From Ignavibacteriales bacterium (GTDB taxonomy: Bacteria; Bacteroidota; Ignavibacteria; Ignavibacteriales; Ignavibacteriaceae), in assembly GCA_016700155.1 (NCBI GenBank), contig CP065001.1, forward strand, positions 4,154,001 through 4,218,000: 64,000 bases of DNA, read 5' to 3'. The position numbers were made by a program, and so were the translations under genes. Under the pieces are notes generated by a model that had not been told where the DNA came from, made no database searches, and worked only from the letters and a program-made list of their open reading frames with translations. Positions 17,119 through 28,448 of the stretch are shown in pieces (position 1 is the first letter of the stretch; each line of letters begins with the position of its first letter).

Positions 17119-18822
17119 ATGAAATATTTTAACAAAAAAAATGAATTTATATTTTTTGATATGTTATTCATCGTTTTACTATTCCTTTTAACATACGCTC
17201 CACTGTCAGCTCAAAAGTTAGGCAAAATGCCGCTAGCCGATCATTCTGCTGCTATTCACTCAAACGGTATTGTATATGCCTGGGGGAATAATTCGTCTGG
17301 TCAGATTGGCGATAGCACACAAACTGTTCGATGGCTTCCGGTTCGGGTGTTGAAGGGAAACTATGAGGGAACTCAATATCTCGGCGATAGCCCTTCAAAT
17401 CCGATAACTGAAATTTCTCTGGGTGGCAACTTTACAATTGCCCTTGCTGCTGATGGAACGATTTTCAGTTGGGGTGGAAACGCAACAGGGCAATTGGGCG
17501 ATACAACAATTACCTATAGGCTAACTCCTGGCAGAGTTTTAAAGGGAGAATATGAAGGAACTACTTATCTCGGAGATAATCCAGCCAATCCAATTATTAA
17601 AATTGTTTCCGGATTTTACTTTTCATTGGCGCTTGCGCTAGACGGTACCGTTTATTCATGGGGCAACAATGAGCATGGACAGTTGGGCAACAATGAAACG
17701 GAAATCAAAAGAACGCCGATAAAGGTTTTATGTGGGGAATATATTGGAACAACATTTCTTGGTGACAATCCCAATAATAAAATATTAGATATCGCAGCCG
17801 GAGAATATTTTTCAATTGCACTTGCAGAGGATGGCATCGTTTATTCGTGGGGTGAAAACAACAGGGGGCAATTAGGAGATAGTACCGACACAGATCGACA
17901 TACTCCAATAAAAGTTTTGAAAGGAGCATATTCCGGAACAGTTTATTTAGGCGATGATTCAAATAACAAAATTATAAAAATTGTTGCGGGAGATTCTCAC
18001 TCCCTTGGACTTGCGGAAGATGGAACCGCATACAACTGGGGAAGAAACACAGACGGACAACTTGGAATTAATTCTGTCGCCAATAGCTATGTTCCGGTTA
18101 GAGTTTTAAAGGGAAACTATGCCGGAACAACCTTTCTCGGCGATAATCCCAACAACAAAATTATTGGTATCGCCGCTGGTTCTTTTTTCTCGTCGGCTTT
18201 AATGGAAGATGGAACTCTCTTTAATTGGGGACAAAATCTAAATGGTCAAATCGGAAACGACTCGACTGTTAACAAAAGAATCCCGACACATGTTCTTAAA
18301 GGGTTATATGATGGATCAATGTTTTTGGGTGACAATTCAAATAATAAAATTATTTCAATTGGGCTAGGCGATCAGCACGCAATCGCTTTGGCGGAAGATC
18401 TTACCTTATATAGTTGGGGTGATGTGACAAGCGGCAAGCTGGGAGATAGTTTGATTGTGTTTCACAGAACACCCGGAAGAGTTCATGGATTGAACAATGT
18501 GGGTTTTTTAATCCTTCCTGTTGAAGAAACCTCTAACCCGATTCGCGATTTTGAATTAAGTCATAATTATCCAAATCCATTTAATCCGACAACAAAAATA
18601 AAATATACTGTCGGGGAAACATTTTATGCGCCCCTCTCGTTAGTAACGCTGCGAGTGTATGATATACTTGGAAATGAAATTGTAACACTTGTTAACGAAG
18701 AAAAATCCGCCGGCGTTTATGAAATTGAATTTAACGCTAACAACTTTCCAAGCGGGGTTTATTTTTATAAAGTTAATATTGGTAGTTTTACAGAAACAAA
18801 AAAAATGGTTCTTCTTAAATGA
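17119..18822 (+). CDS. Secreted RCC1-repeat beta-propeller protein with T9SS sorting domain
   Basis: The 567-aa protein has a signal peptide (to about residue 31). Seven RCC1-type repeats of 63 residues follow, each with (V/I)(Y/F)xWGxNxxGQ(L/I)G, then LKGxYxGTxxLGDNPxNKI. The last repeat is shortened. Seven repeats would close a propeller. The second part of each unit is an extra conserved insert compared with ordinary RCC1 repeats. A T9SS sorting domain with YPNPFNPTTKIKYTV ends the protein. AAGGA precedes the ATG. It probably acts as a surface binding or adhesion protein; the ligand is unknown. Confidence 0.9.
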   Translation: MKYFNKKNEFIFFDMLFIVLLFLLTYAPLSAQKLGKMPLADHSAAIHSNGIVYAWGNNSSGQIGDSTQTVRWLPVRVLKGNYEGTQYLGDSPSNPITEISLGGNFTIALAADGTIFSWGGNATGQLGDTTITYRLTPGRVLKGEYEGTTYLGDNPANPIIKIVSGFYFSLALALDGTVYSWGNNEHGQLGNNETEIKRTPIKVLCGEYIGTTFLGDNPNNKILDIAAGEYFSIALAEDGIVYSWGENNRGQLGDSTDTDRHTPIKVLKGAYSGTVYLGDDSNNKIIKIVAGDSHSLGLAEDGTAYNWGRNTDGQLGINSVANSYVPVRVLKGNYAGTTFLGDNPNNKIIGIAAGSFFSSALMEDGTLFNWGQNLNGQIGNDSTVNKRIPTHVLKGLYDGSMFLGDNSNNKIISIGLGDQHAIALAEDLTLYSWGDVTSGKLGDSLIVFHRTPGRVHGLNNVGFLILPVEETSNPIRDFELSHNYPNPFNPTTKIKYTVGETFYAPLSLVTLRVYDILGNEIVTLVNEEKSAGVYEIEFNANNFPSGVYFYKVNIGSFTETKKMVLLK

Positions 18823-18844
18823 TCTTTTATTAAAACAAATAATT

Positions 18845-19429
18845 ATGGATCCTAAATTCTTTAAAACTTCTGCTGAACTAAGGAACTGGTTTGAAAAAAA
18901 TCATCATAAAGAAAAAGAACTGTGGGTGGGATATTATAAAAAGGATTCGGGGCTTAAAAGCATAACCTGGTCTGAATCGGTTGATCAGGCTTTATGCTTT
19001 GGCTGGATTGACGGTATAAGAAAATCAATCGACGAGAAAAGTTATACTAACCGTTTCACCCCCAGAAAACCGGGCAGCAACTGGAGCGCAATCAACATCA
19101 ATAAAGTTAATGAACTTACAAAGCTTGGCTTGATGAAACCAGCCGGAACAGAAGCATTCAAAAAGTTGGATAAGAAAAAAGCGAAAGTTTATTCATTTGA
19201 ACAGCGCAGTATTGTTCTCAATCCTGCATTTGAAAAAATTTTTAAATCAAACAAAACCGCATGGAAGAGTTTTACCTCAATGGCACCTTCATACCAAAGG
19301 GTTTCAATTCACTGGGTGATGAGCGCAAAACAGGAGGAAACAAGATTGAGGAGGCTTAACATATTGATTGAAGACAGTGCCAATAATATTAAAATAAAAC
19401 CTCTTCGTATTGGTAAAGAATCCGGTTAA
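18845..19429 (+). CDS. YdeI/OmpD-associated family protein
   Basis: The protein is about 194 aa. The ATG at 18845, starting MDPKFFKTSAELRNWFEKNH, is the family's usual N-terminus; the longer open frame upstream is the shadow of the RCC1 gene. The conserved features KELWVGYYKK, ITWSESVDQALCFGWIDG, RFTPRKPGSNWSAININK and the C-terminal Lys-rich helix match the YdeI (OmpD-associated) family. The function is uncertain; relatives have been linked to peptide resistance. It starts a short plus-strand run with the SMUG2-like and SdpI genes. Confidence 0.85.
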   Translation: MDPKFFKTSAELRNWFEKNHHKEKELWVGYYKKDSGLKSITWSESVDQALCFGWIDGIRKSIDEKSYTNRFTPRKPGSNWSAININKVNELTKLGLMKPAGTEAFKKLDKKKAKVYSFEQRSIVLNPAFEKIFKSNKTAWKSFTSMAPSYQRVSIHWVMSAKQEETRLRRLNILIEDSANNIKIKPLRIGKESG

Positions 19430-19448
19430 ATCTTTTGCGGGACAAATT

Positions 19449-20114
19449 TTGACTTTTGCTTCAAGAGCCATTAAATATTTTAACAACTTAGTTCCATCTG
19501 TTCAAGCCTCCGGAGCCGCATCTATAATTAATCCGTATTCAACGAGAGATGTTAAGAGCTGTGTATCTTTGTTTTATAAAAAATTTTACCGGGATAATAA
19601 CAAGAGAGTTTTTGTTTTGGGCATCAACCCGGGAAGATTCGGCGGCGGACTAACCGGTATTTCGTTCACCGATCCGGTTGAACTAAAAGAACATTGCGGA
19701 ATAGATAATAGCCTGGGTAATCAGAAAGAACTTTCAAGCAGGTTTATTTATTCTGTTGTAAATGAATACGGCGGAACTAAAAAATTTTTCTCTAAAGTTT
19801 TTCTTTCAGCGCTTTACCCTTTTGCTTTGGTTAAGGACGGAAAAAATTATAATTACTATGACGATAAACGAACCAGCGGGCTTTTAAGAAAGAGTATTGT
19901 TGAAAATCTAAGGTCTCAAATTAATTTCGGCGCAAACCGGGATTATGTTATTCTGCTTGGAAAGAAAAACGCGGAGTATTTTAATTCGCTTAATGATGAA
20001 TTTAATTTCTTTAAAAAGATATTTGTGCTTGAACATCCCAGATATATTATGCAATATAGACTCAAACACATGCATAATTATATTCGTAAGTATATAGAAA
20101 CAATTGAACAATGA
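19449..20114 (+). CDS. SMUG2-type uracil-DNA glycosylase family protein
   Basis: The protein is about 221 aa. The start is taken at a TTG (19449) so that it begins TFASRAIKYF, the usual opening of this family (formerly DUF4918); a TTG at 19410 is also in frame. The motif GINPGRFGGGLTGISFTDP corresponds to the SMUG uracil-glycosylase active site (GMNPGPFGM in SMUG1), and FVLEHPRYIMQY to the DNA-intercalating His-Pro loop. It would excise uracil or related damaged bases. It lies 19 bp after the YdeI gene and its stop overlaps the SdpI start (ATGA). Confidence 0.8.
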   Translation: MTFASRAIKYFNNLVPSVQASGAASIINPYSTRDVKSCVSLFYKKFYRDNNKRVFVLGINPGRFGGGLTGISFTDPVELKEHCGIDNSLGNQKELSSRFIYSVVNEYGGTKKFFSKVFLSALYPFALVKDGKNYNYYDDKRTSGLLRKSIVENLRSQINFGANRDYVILLGKKNAEYFNSLNDEFNFFKKIFVLEHPRYIMQYRLKHMHNYIRKYIETIEQ

Positions 20115-20470
20115 ATTTAGATCCAGGCATAAAACCCTTGTTCCTAATACCCGCTCTAACGGGTTTCGTTTTTATATTAGCGTCGTACATTCAGCTTAAA
20201 TTCCCGCCGAAAAAAATTAATTGGTATTATGGTTACAGAACGAAGAGTTCCATGAGTTCACAGGAGGTCTGGGATTTTGCACAAAAATATTCTTCAAGAG
20301 TTATGTTATTTTCAGGTGTGATACTGATTGTTATAGGCGTAATCGCTTTACCATTTCCTGTAATCAATCCTTTGCCTGAAGTTATAATTTCTGTTTTTAT
20401 TGTGATTGCTTCAGTTATAGCTCTTTACTTCTTAACCGAACAGGAAATTAAAAACCGGTTTCCGAAATAA
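20111..20470 (+). CDS. SdpI-family membrane protein
   Basis: The 119-aa protein has three membrane helices and the family signature INWYYGYRTKSSMSSQEVWDFAQKY between helices 1 and 2. In Bacillus subtilis, SdpI gives immunity to the SdpC toxin; most homologues are uncharacterised and only this core is shared. The ATG overlaps the upstream stop by 4 bp, so it is translationally coupled to the glycosylase gene. Confidence 0.85.
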   Translation: MNLDPGIKPLFLIPALTGFVFILASYIQLKFPPKKINWYYGYRTKSSMSSQEVWDFAQKYSSRVMLFSGVILIVIGVIALPFPVINPLPEVIISVFIVIASVIALYFLTEQEIKNRFPK

Positions 20471-20474
20471 TTTT

Positions 20475-20921
20475 TTACCGGTTAAATAAAATATAATCCG
20501 TCCTTGCCGGTTCACCACCAGATTGCCTTACCAACAACGCTATTTGTCCGCGATGGTGTGATGAATGACTGATTACCTGGTTTATTATCTGACCAATTTT
20601 ATTTGAAAAATTTTCTCCCTTAGAGTTTTGATAACTAATACTTTTTTCGATATCAGATTCTGCGGAGTTCTTCAAAAATTCCATCCAGTCTTTTGTGCTT
20701 TGAGATGAAAAAATTATAGATTCATCCAGCGACCTTTCATCCCACGGTTTTAATCCGGACCTGCCCAAAATCCTGTTAAGCCATAATTGCTGTGCATTAA
20801 CAATATGCGCAAAAATTGAAACTGCTTTCGGGTTTATGTTTTTTGTTTCGCTTATTGATGCGGCCGAGAGTTTATTTGCCCAATCGTTGTGTTCAAATAA
20901 ATGAATGTAATGTTGTTTCAT
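20475..20921 (-). CDS. DinB-family metal-dependent protein
   Basis: The 148-aa four-helix bundle has the probable metal-binding histidines His39, His119 and His123 (HSSHHRGQI). Its N-terminus HYIHLFEHNDWANKL is typical for the family. DinB-fold proteins include thiol transferases, and the role here is unknown. The stop lies 4 bp from the end of the convergent SdpI gene. AGGAG precedes the ATG. Confidence 0.85.
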   Translation of the reverse strand: MKQHYIHLFEHNDWANKLSAASISETKNINPKAVSIFAHIVNAQQLWLNRILGRSGLKPWDERSLDESIIFSSQSTKDWMEFLKNSAESDIEKSISYQNSKGENFSNKIGQIINQVISHSSHHRGQIALLVRQSGGEPARTDYILFNR

Positions 20922-21072
20922 AGCATCTCCTTAGCTAAAAAATAATTGACAGCGCAGTTTTAAATACAAATCACAGAATTAAATCATAAGCGGATATTTC
21001 AAAAGCATAATAACGATTGATCTTGAGAAAATAAATTCACTTAAAAGGAGAGTCGTATTTCCTTAAAATAAA

Positions 21073-21095
21073 AATGCCCGTATTGAACGGGCATT
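21073..21095 (-). terminator. Intrinsic terminator after gyrA
   Basis: A 9-bp perfect stem AATGCCCGT / ACGGGCATT has a 5-nt loop and T-runs on both sides, 27 nt past the gyrA stop. It is the end of the dnaA-to-gyrA leftward gene run. Confidence 0.9.
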
Positions 21096-21121
21096 TTTTT
21101 ACACAAGGTTTAAGTGTTTAT

Positions 21122-23581
21122 CTAACTGCCGTTTCCATTCGTACCGGCTTCTTCGTCTTCTTCAGGAACTACTTTTGCTATATCGGCTATTTTATCGCTT
21201 TCGTTCAGACGTATTACTCTGACACCCTGAGTATTACGTCCCATCACGCGGATATCTTTAACGCTCTGTCGGATTACCATTCCCTGGGTTGTAATGATGA
21301 CCAGTTCATCCCCATCAACAACTTCCATCATTGCCATCATCTTTCCGACTTTATCGCTGGTTTTTACTGTGATAACTCCTTTGCCGCCGCGTTTTGTGAT
21401 CCTGTAATCGTTGATGTCTGACCTTTTGCCATAGCCATTTTCAGTAACAACAAGTATGTTATCCTGTCGTTTCATTACAAGAAGTCCGACGACAATATCT
21501 CCTTTAGTTAAGCGAACTCCTCTTACTCCGGTTGCTGTCCGCCCCATATCACGAACATCCTTTTCGTTAAAGCGTATTGCAAAACCAAGTTTTGTTCCGA
21601 TGACAATATCGTTGTTCCCGTCTGTCATTTTAACTTCGATTAATTTATCTCCGTCAACCAGATTGATTGCATTGATGCCGCCTTTACGAACATTACCATA
21701 GGCAGATAGAACTGTTTTCTTTATTGTTCCCTGTTGAGTTGCCATAATCAGGTAATTCGTTTCGGTGAATTCTTTTACTGAAACAAATGCTGTTATGTTA
21801 TCTTCTTTTTCTTTTTGAAGTAGATTTAAAATAGATCTTCCCTTTGATGCTCTACCGCCTTCAGGAATTTCAAAAACTTTTAGCCAATAACATTTTCCTT
21901 TTTCAGTGAAGAAAAGAATGTAATGGTGAGTCGATGCAATGAACATGTGTTCAATGAAGTCATCTTCCTTTGTGCCTGACCCGATTACGCCTTTGCCGCC
22001 GCGACCCTGTTTACGGTAACCGCTTACCGGGAATCTTTTAATAAATCCCTGGTGCGATATTGTTACGACAACGTCTTCTTCGGCAATAATATCTTCTAAA
22101 GAAAACTCTTCATAATCATGAATTATTTCCGTTCTTCTTTCATCGCCGTATTTTTCTTTTAATGCAAGAAGTTCATCTTTGATTATAAGATAGCGCTTCT
22201 CTTCGCTGCCGAGAATGCCTTTGAGTTTTTCGATCAGCTTGATAACTTCTTTGTATTCATCTTCTATTTTCTTTCTTTCAAGCCCGGTAAGTCTTTGCAG
22301 CCTCATGTCAAGAATTGCTTTCGCCTGAATATCACTAAGCTTAAACTTCTTCATGAGGTTTGCTTTTGCCGTCTCAACATCGCGGGATTTTTTAATCGTC
22401 TCGATAACCGCGTCAATATTATCAAGAGCAATTATATAGCCTTCAAGTATGTGCGCTCTTTTTTCTGCGGCATCAAGCTCAAACTTTGTTCTTCTTACCA
22501 GCACGTCCATCCTGTGATCAATAAAGTGCTGCATCATTTCTTTTAGTGTAAGAACTTTTGGTGTGCCGTTTACAAGCGCCAGCATAATAACACCGAACGT
22601 GGTTTGCATTTGCGTGTGCTTGAATAACTGGTTGAGAACGACGGCTGGTTGGGCATCGCGTTTTAATTCAACAACCATTCTCATTCCATCGCGATCTGAC
22701 TCGTCCCTGATGTTGGAAATTTCAGTGATTTTTCCTTCCCTAACGAGTTCAGCTATTTTTTCAATCAAATTTGCTTTATTAACCTGGTATGGAAGTTCGG
22801 TGACAACAATATTTTCCCGGCTGTTTTTAAGCGTTTCGATATTTGCTTTTGCCCGGACAACAATCCTTCCCCTTCCGGTTGTATATGCTTCTTTTACGCC
22901 AGCATATCCGTATATAATTCCGCCCGTTGGAAAATCCGGAGCGGTTACAAACTTCATTAATTTTTCTGATGTTAGTTCCGGATTTTTTATTAGCGCAACT
23001 AATCCATCAACAACTTCTGTTAAATTATGCGGCGGAATATTTGTTGCCATACCAACCGCTATACCGCTTGATCCGTTTACCAAAAGATTAGGAAGATATG
23101 AAGGCATTACCGTCGGCTCTTCAAGCGAGTCATCAAAATTCGGCGCAAAGTTTACTGTATTCTTATCAAGATCGCGAAGCATTTCATCCGCTATTCTTGC
23201 AAGACGAGCTTCGGTATATCTCATTGCCGCCGGTGAATCGCCGTCAACAGAACCAAAATTTCCCTGACCATCAACAAGCGGATAACGAAGAGAGAAATCC
23301 TGAACCATTCTTACCATCGTATCATATACCGCGGTGTCTCCGTGCGGGTGATACTTACCAAGAACCTCTCCAACAATTCTTGCGGATTTTTTATACGGCT
23401 TGTTGTATGCAACACCAAGTTCATGCATTCCGTATAATACTCTTCTGTGGACGGGCTTAAGTCCGTCCCTTACATCCGGCAAAGCTCTTGCAACGATTAC
23501 CGACATTGAGTAATCGATGTATGATGATTTCATTTCCTCTTCAAGAGAGACCGGGATTATTTTTTCAAATATCGTTGCCAT
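21122..23581 (-). CDS. gyrA: DNA gyrase subunit A
   Basis: The 819-aa protein is full length. The catalytic tyrosine is Tyr122 (RYTEARLA), and numbering matches E. coli. The quinolone-resistance region reads [10 protein letters not shown], with Thr83 in place of E. coli Ser83 and Asp87 kept. The C-terminal wrapping domain contains a GyrA box (QGRGGKG near residue 530) and ends in an acidic tail. With GyrB it introduces negative supercoils using ATP. It lies 42 bp downstream of gyrB in the same direction, in the order dnaA-dnaN-recF-dciA-gyrB-gyrA. Confidence 0.98.
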   Translation of the reverse strand: MATIFEKIIPVSLEEEMKSSYIDYSMSVIVARALPDVRDGLKPVHRRVLYGMHELGVAYNKPYKKSARIVGEVLGKYHPHGDTAVYDTMVRMVQDFSLRYPLVDGQGNFGSVDGDSPAAMRYTEARLARIADEMLRDLDKNTVNFAPNFDDSLEEPTVMPSYLPNLLVNGSSGIAVGMATNIPPHNLTEVVDGLVALIKNPELTSEKLMKFVTAPDFPTGGIIYGYAGVKEAYTTGRGRIVVRAKANIETLKNSRENIVVTELPYQVNKANLIEKIAELVREGKITEISNIRDESDRDGMRMVVELKRDAQPAVVLNQLFKHTQMQTTFGVIMLALVNGTPKVLTLKEMMQHFIDHRMDVLVRRTKFELDAAEKRAHILEGYIIALDNIDAVIETIKKSRDVETAKANLMKKFKLSDIQAKAILDMRLQRLTGLERKKIEDEYKEVIKLIEKLKGILGSEEKRYLIIKDELLALKEKYGDERRTEIIHDYEEFSLEDIIAEEDVVVTISHQGFIKRFPVSGYRKQGRGGKGVIGSGTKEDDFIEHMFIASTHHYILFFTEKGKCYWLKVFEIPEGGRASKGRSILNLLQKEKEDNITAFVSVKEFTETNYLIMATQQGTIKKTVLSAYGNVRKGGINAINLVDGDKLIEVKMTDGNNDIVIGTKLGFAIRFNEKDVRDMGRTATGVRGVRLTKGDIVVGLLVMKRQDNILVVTENGYGKRSDINDYRITKRGGKGVITVKTSDKVGKMMAMMEVVDGDELVIITTQGMVIRQSVKDIRVMGRNTQGVRVIRLNESDKIADIAKVVPEEDEEAGTNGNGS

Positions 23582-23623
23582 TAAGTTTTTCTTTTTATGT
23601 TAAAAATATTTTTGATGAATATA

Positions 23624-25603
<1,980 letters not shown>

Positions 25604-25615
25604 TTAATTAAACTC

Positions 25616-25918
25616 TTAAATAAATCTTATTTGATTTATTCTGTTCTCTCTGAAATAGGAATTTATTTTATCTACAAATGAGTGTTCGTTAAACTTTATC
25701 TCACTTCGCCAGGTTGAGTTTTCAACCTTTAATTTCAAAACTTTCTTCTCAACTTTTACAGGGATAACAATCTTTTCAAGCTCTGGAAAAATTTTTCCGA
25801 ACTCAACGATGACATCACTCTCTGCTATTACCGTTTTTATTTTATCAAGTTCCGGTGATGAATTAATTATTTCTCTAAGGCTTCTGAATCCATCAGGCAT
25901 AAGCAACGCTTCCTTCAT
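25616..25918 (-). CDS. dciA: DUF721 / DciA-like helicase-loading protein
   Basis: The 100-aa protein matches the DUF721 (DciA) core: an N-terminal helix with LREIINSSPELDKI, then a KH-like fold with VIPVKVEKKVLKLKVENSTWRSEI. DciA helps load the replicative helicase DnaB in the many bacteria that lack DnaC/DnaI. It overlaps recF by 26 bp and lies just before gyrB, the place where dciA is often found near the origin. The family identification is good; the loading role is by homology. Confidence 0.8.
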   Translation of the reverse strand: MKEALLMPDGFRSLREIINSSPELDKIKTVIAESDVIVEFGKIFPELEKIVIPVKVEKKVLKLKVENSTWRSEIKFNEHSFVDKINSYFRENRINQIRFI

Positions 25919-27005
25919 TAAGCCTTATAAGCAGGTCTGTTTCTTTTTTCTTTAGAAATGAAAAGTCGGAAAAATCAGTTAATGTAATGAATGTCTGTCC
26001 AACCTCACTAAGATATTCGCTGATTTTTTTTGCTCTGTTGGAATCCAACTCTCCAAAAACATCGTCGAGTAAAAACAATGGGGTTTTTCCTGAGATCTCT
26101 TTCAAATAAAAAAACTGAGCAAACCTTATGGCTGTTTGAAAAGTTTTATGCTGACCCTGCGATCCGAAGGTCTTTAGATTTATTCCGTTAATTTCAAAAA
26201 CAAAGTCGTCTTTATGCGGACCCACAAGGTTGGACGCTCTTCGTAATTCCTCTTCTCTTTTTTCGCTAAGTGCCTGAATAAAAATTTTTTTTATATCCCT
26301 TTCCGTGCTGTCGTTCAGGTAAGAATATTTTATTGACGGAGTTTCTTCCCTGTTCATTATCCTGAAATATGATTCGCTTATATATTCATTAAACGCTGAT
26401 ATAAATTTTATTCTTGCTTCGATTATCAGAGTTCCGTAGTCGGCAAGTTTTTCTGTCCAAGAATCAAACTCATTTTTATTAAAATATCTTTTGTTCTCTC
26501 GGAATTGTGATAACAAGCTGGATCTGTTCTTCAACACTTTATTGTATTCAATGAGAGTCTTGAGATATGTTTCGCTCGCCTGAGAGATTATCGAATCTGC
26601 CAGTCTTCGTCTTTCTGATGGTGATCCCTGGGTAATTGAATGATCTTCCGGAGTAAGCAGTACAACAGGATATTTTCCTATTATTTCCGATGCTCTGCCG
26701 ATAATTTTATTATCCTGCAAATAGTTTTTCTTATTGTCTGTCAAAGAATAGGTTATCTTAATTTTATTCTCTGTTCTGTCCTTAAAAATTCCGCTTATTT
26801 CAAATCCGTTTTCGCTAAAACTAACCGCTTCACTATCTGATCTTGAACTGCTGCTTTTTGTTGTACACAGGAAGTATATAGATTCAAGAATGGTTGTTTT
26901 TCCTTTTCCGTTACCGCCGACTATATAATTAATTCCATCTGAAAAATTTATACTTACCTCTTTATGTAGTCTGAAATTTTTAAGCCGGATGGAAGAGAGG
27001 ATCAT
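25893..27005 (-). CDS. recF: DNA replication and repair protein RecF
   Basis: The 370-aa SMC-like ATPase has Walker A GGNGKGKTTI (about 33-42), an SMC signature region (FGSQGQHKT) and Walker B PLFLLDDVFGELD. RecF helps load RecA at gaps during recombinational repair. The gene starts 4 bp after the dnaN stop, and its end overlaps dciA. Confidence 0.97.
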   Translation of the reverse strand: MILSSIRLKNFRLHKEVSINFSDGINYIVGGNGKGKTTILESIYFLCTTKSSSSRSDSEAVSFSENGFEISGIFKDRTENKIKITYSLTDNKKNYLQDNKIIGRASEIIGKYPVVLLTPEDHSITQGSPSERRRLADSIISQASETYLKTLIEYNKVLKNRSSLLSQFRENKRYFNKNEFDSWTEKLADYGTLIIEARIKFISAFNEYISESYFRIMNREETPSIKYSYLNDSTERDIKKIFIQALSEKREEELRRASNLVGPHKDDFVFEINGINLKTFGSQGQHKTFQTAIRFAQFFYLKEISGKTPLFLLDDVFGELDSNRAKKISEYLSEVGQTFITLTDFSDFSFLKKKETDLLIRLNEGSVAYA

Positions 27006-27009
27006 TTTC

Positions 27010-28119
27010 TCAGTTATTTAACCTAACAGGCATAAGCAGCAGCATTAATTCTTCGTTCTCATGAACCTCGGTTGGTTCCAGTATACATGCTTTGGTTGGT
27101 GAGTGAAGTTTAAATATTATTTCTTTACTGCTTATGTGTGTTATCATATCGTGAACATAGGCGGTATTAAATCCTATGTCCATCGACTCTCCTTTGTATT
27201 CGCACAAAATATTTTCTACTGCATTTGAGCCGTGATCAATATCCTCTGCAGATACTTCAACATTATTTTTTCCTATAGAAAATTTTACCTGCTTGGAGTT
27301 ACCAGAAGAGAATAACATCATTCTCTTTATGGTGGACTGCAGCTCATCTCTTTTCACTTTTAGAATATTCTCATTTTCAAGCGGTATTACACTGTTATAA
27401 GCAGGATATTTTTCCCCGATTAATCTGGAAACAAATTCCAATCCATCAAGAATAAATGAGATGTGTGTTTTGCTTAAATAAATTTTTATTTCGCTCTCCG
27501 GAAGTTGTTTGGATAACACACCTATTGCTCTTTCAGGAACAATATATTGTTCATCTTTAGAAAACTTCACCGCTTTATTAATGAACTTAACAAGCCTGTG
27601 ACCGTCTGTTGTTACAAACCTTAACCCATCACCGCTAAACTCAAACAACGTTCCTGTCATTGCCGGACGCATATCCTCTTTGCTCATTGCAAATGCTGTC
27701 TGATCAATGGCTTTCTTTAAATCATTTCCCTTTAAAATTATTTCCTTCTCTTGCGCTACTTCCGGGATTTCAGGAAAATCTGCCGGATCAGAATAACCGA
27801 TATGATAAACACCGTTCTCTGTTTTCAGTTTTAGCTTAGAATTGCTTTCTGTTTCAAAAGTAATCATCGTTTCATTTAATGAGCGAATTATATCGAAAAG
27901 AAGTCTGGCGGGGATAACCATTTTTTTATTTTCTTTTGCATCAATATTGATTGATGAGCGGAGGGAAACTTCAAGATCAGTTGCTGAAACAATCATAGAT
28001 CCATCTTTAATGTCAAACAGAAAGTTTTCCAGAATAGGCATTGGTGTTCTTGAAGGAACAGCCGGAATAATCCTGGATAAAAGCTTTTCTAAAACTTTAC
28101 TGTTTACTTTAAATTCCAT
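27010..28119 (-). CDS. dnaN: DNA polymerase III beta subunit (sliding clamp)
   Basis: The protein is about 369 aa and forms three clamp domains, starting MEFKVNSKVLEKLLSRIIPA and ending LLLMPVRLNN, the usual clamp C-terminus. The ATG at 28119 is chosen because AAGGAG lies 8 nt upstream and clamp homologues begin there; an ATG 27 bp upstream would add a non-homologous tail. It encircles DNA and holds polymerase and repair proteins. The intergenic gap to dnaA carries origin elements. Confidence 0.98.
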   Translation of the reverse strand: MEFKVNSKVLEKLLSRIIPAVPSRTPMPILENFLFDIKDGSMIVSATDLEVSLRSSINIDAKENKKMVIPARLLFDIIRSLNETMITFETESNSKLKLKTENGVYHIGYSDPADFPEIPEVAQEKEIILKGNDLKKAIDQTAFAMSKEDMRPAMTGTLFEFSGDGLRFVTTDGHRLVKFINKAVKFSKDEQYIVPERAIGVLSKQLPESEIKIYLSKTHISFILDGLEFVSRLIGEKYPAYNSVIPLENENILKVKRDELQSTIKRMMLFSSGNSKQVKFSIGKNNVEVSAEDIDHGSNAVENILCEYKGESMDIGFNTAYVHDMITHISSKEIIFKLHSPTKACILEPTEVHENEELMLLLMPVRLNN

Positions 28120-28448
28120 AATTGTTTCTCCTTTTCGATTATGCAAAAGTACTAAAATTACTCCCGAATCTCAATAACTTAAGCGCGTTATAAACTCATA
28201 ATTTACGTTCAGTTACTAACTGACTTATATTAATTATTTAATATGTTTTTAAAAATTAATTAATAGTAATAAGGCTGTTAATATGTGGATAAATAATATT
28301 TTTATTGTTTAGTAAAACAATAATACACATTACAGCTAAAGCCGATGTTGAAAACTAATTAACAAGTTGGATGTTATTAGAAAGATGTTGGCGAGAGGCA
28401 AGATATTAACATGATAAAAGAATTAATTAACAGGTTTTCAACAAAGAA
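28120..28448. other. Probable oriC part 2: DnaA box, DnaA-trio-like element and AT-rich unwinding DNA
   Basis: This 329-bp gap between dnaA and dnaN is very AT-rich, notably 28225-28345. It holds a perfect DnaA box on the minus strand. Reading the minus strand, the box is followed 11 nt later by TTATTACTATTA (28272-28261), which fits the DnaA-trio pattern, and then by a run of A/T (ATTAATT and on). This box-spacer-trio-AT arrangement is that of the Bacillus subtilis unwinding site, also located between dnaA and dnaN. Confidence 0.65.
28284..28292 (-). promoter_or_regulatory. DnaA box (perfect consensus TTATCCACA)
   Basis: TGTGGATAA on the plus strand is TTATCCACA on the minus strand. It lies upstream of dnaN, next to the trio-like element. 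Confidence 0.8.

Noticed and set aside
17209..18500. Possible CRISPR-like or satellite repeats
   Set aside because: The repeats are the in-frame 63-residue units of the RCC1 protein, about 189 bp long and diverged in DNA.
22563..23267. 234-codon plus-strand frame inside gyrA
   Set aside because: It is antisense to a highly conserved gene and contains no recognisable domain.
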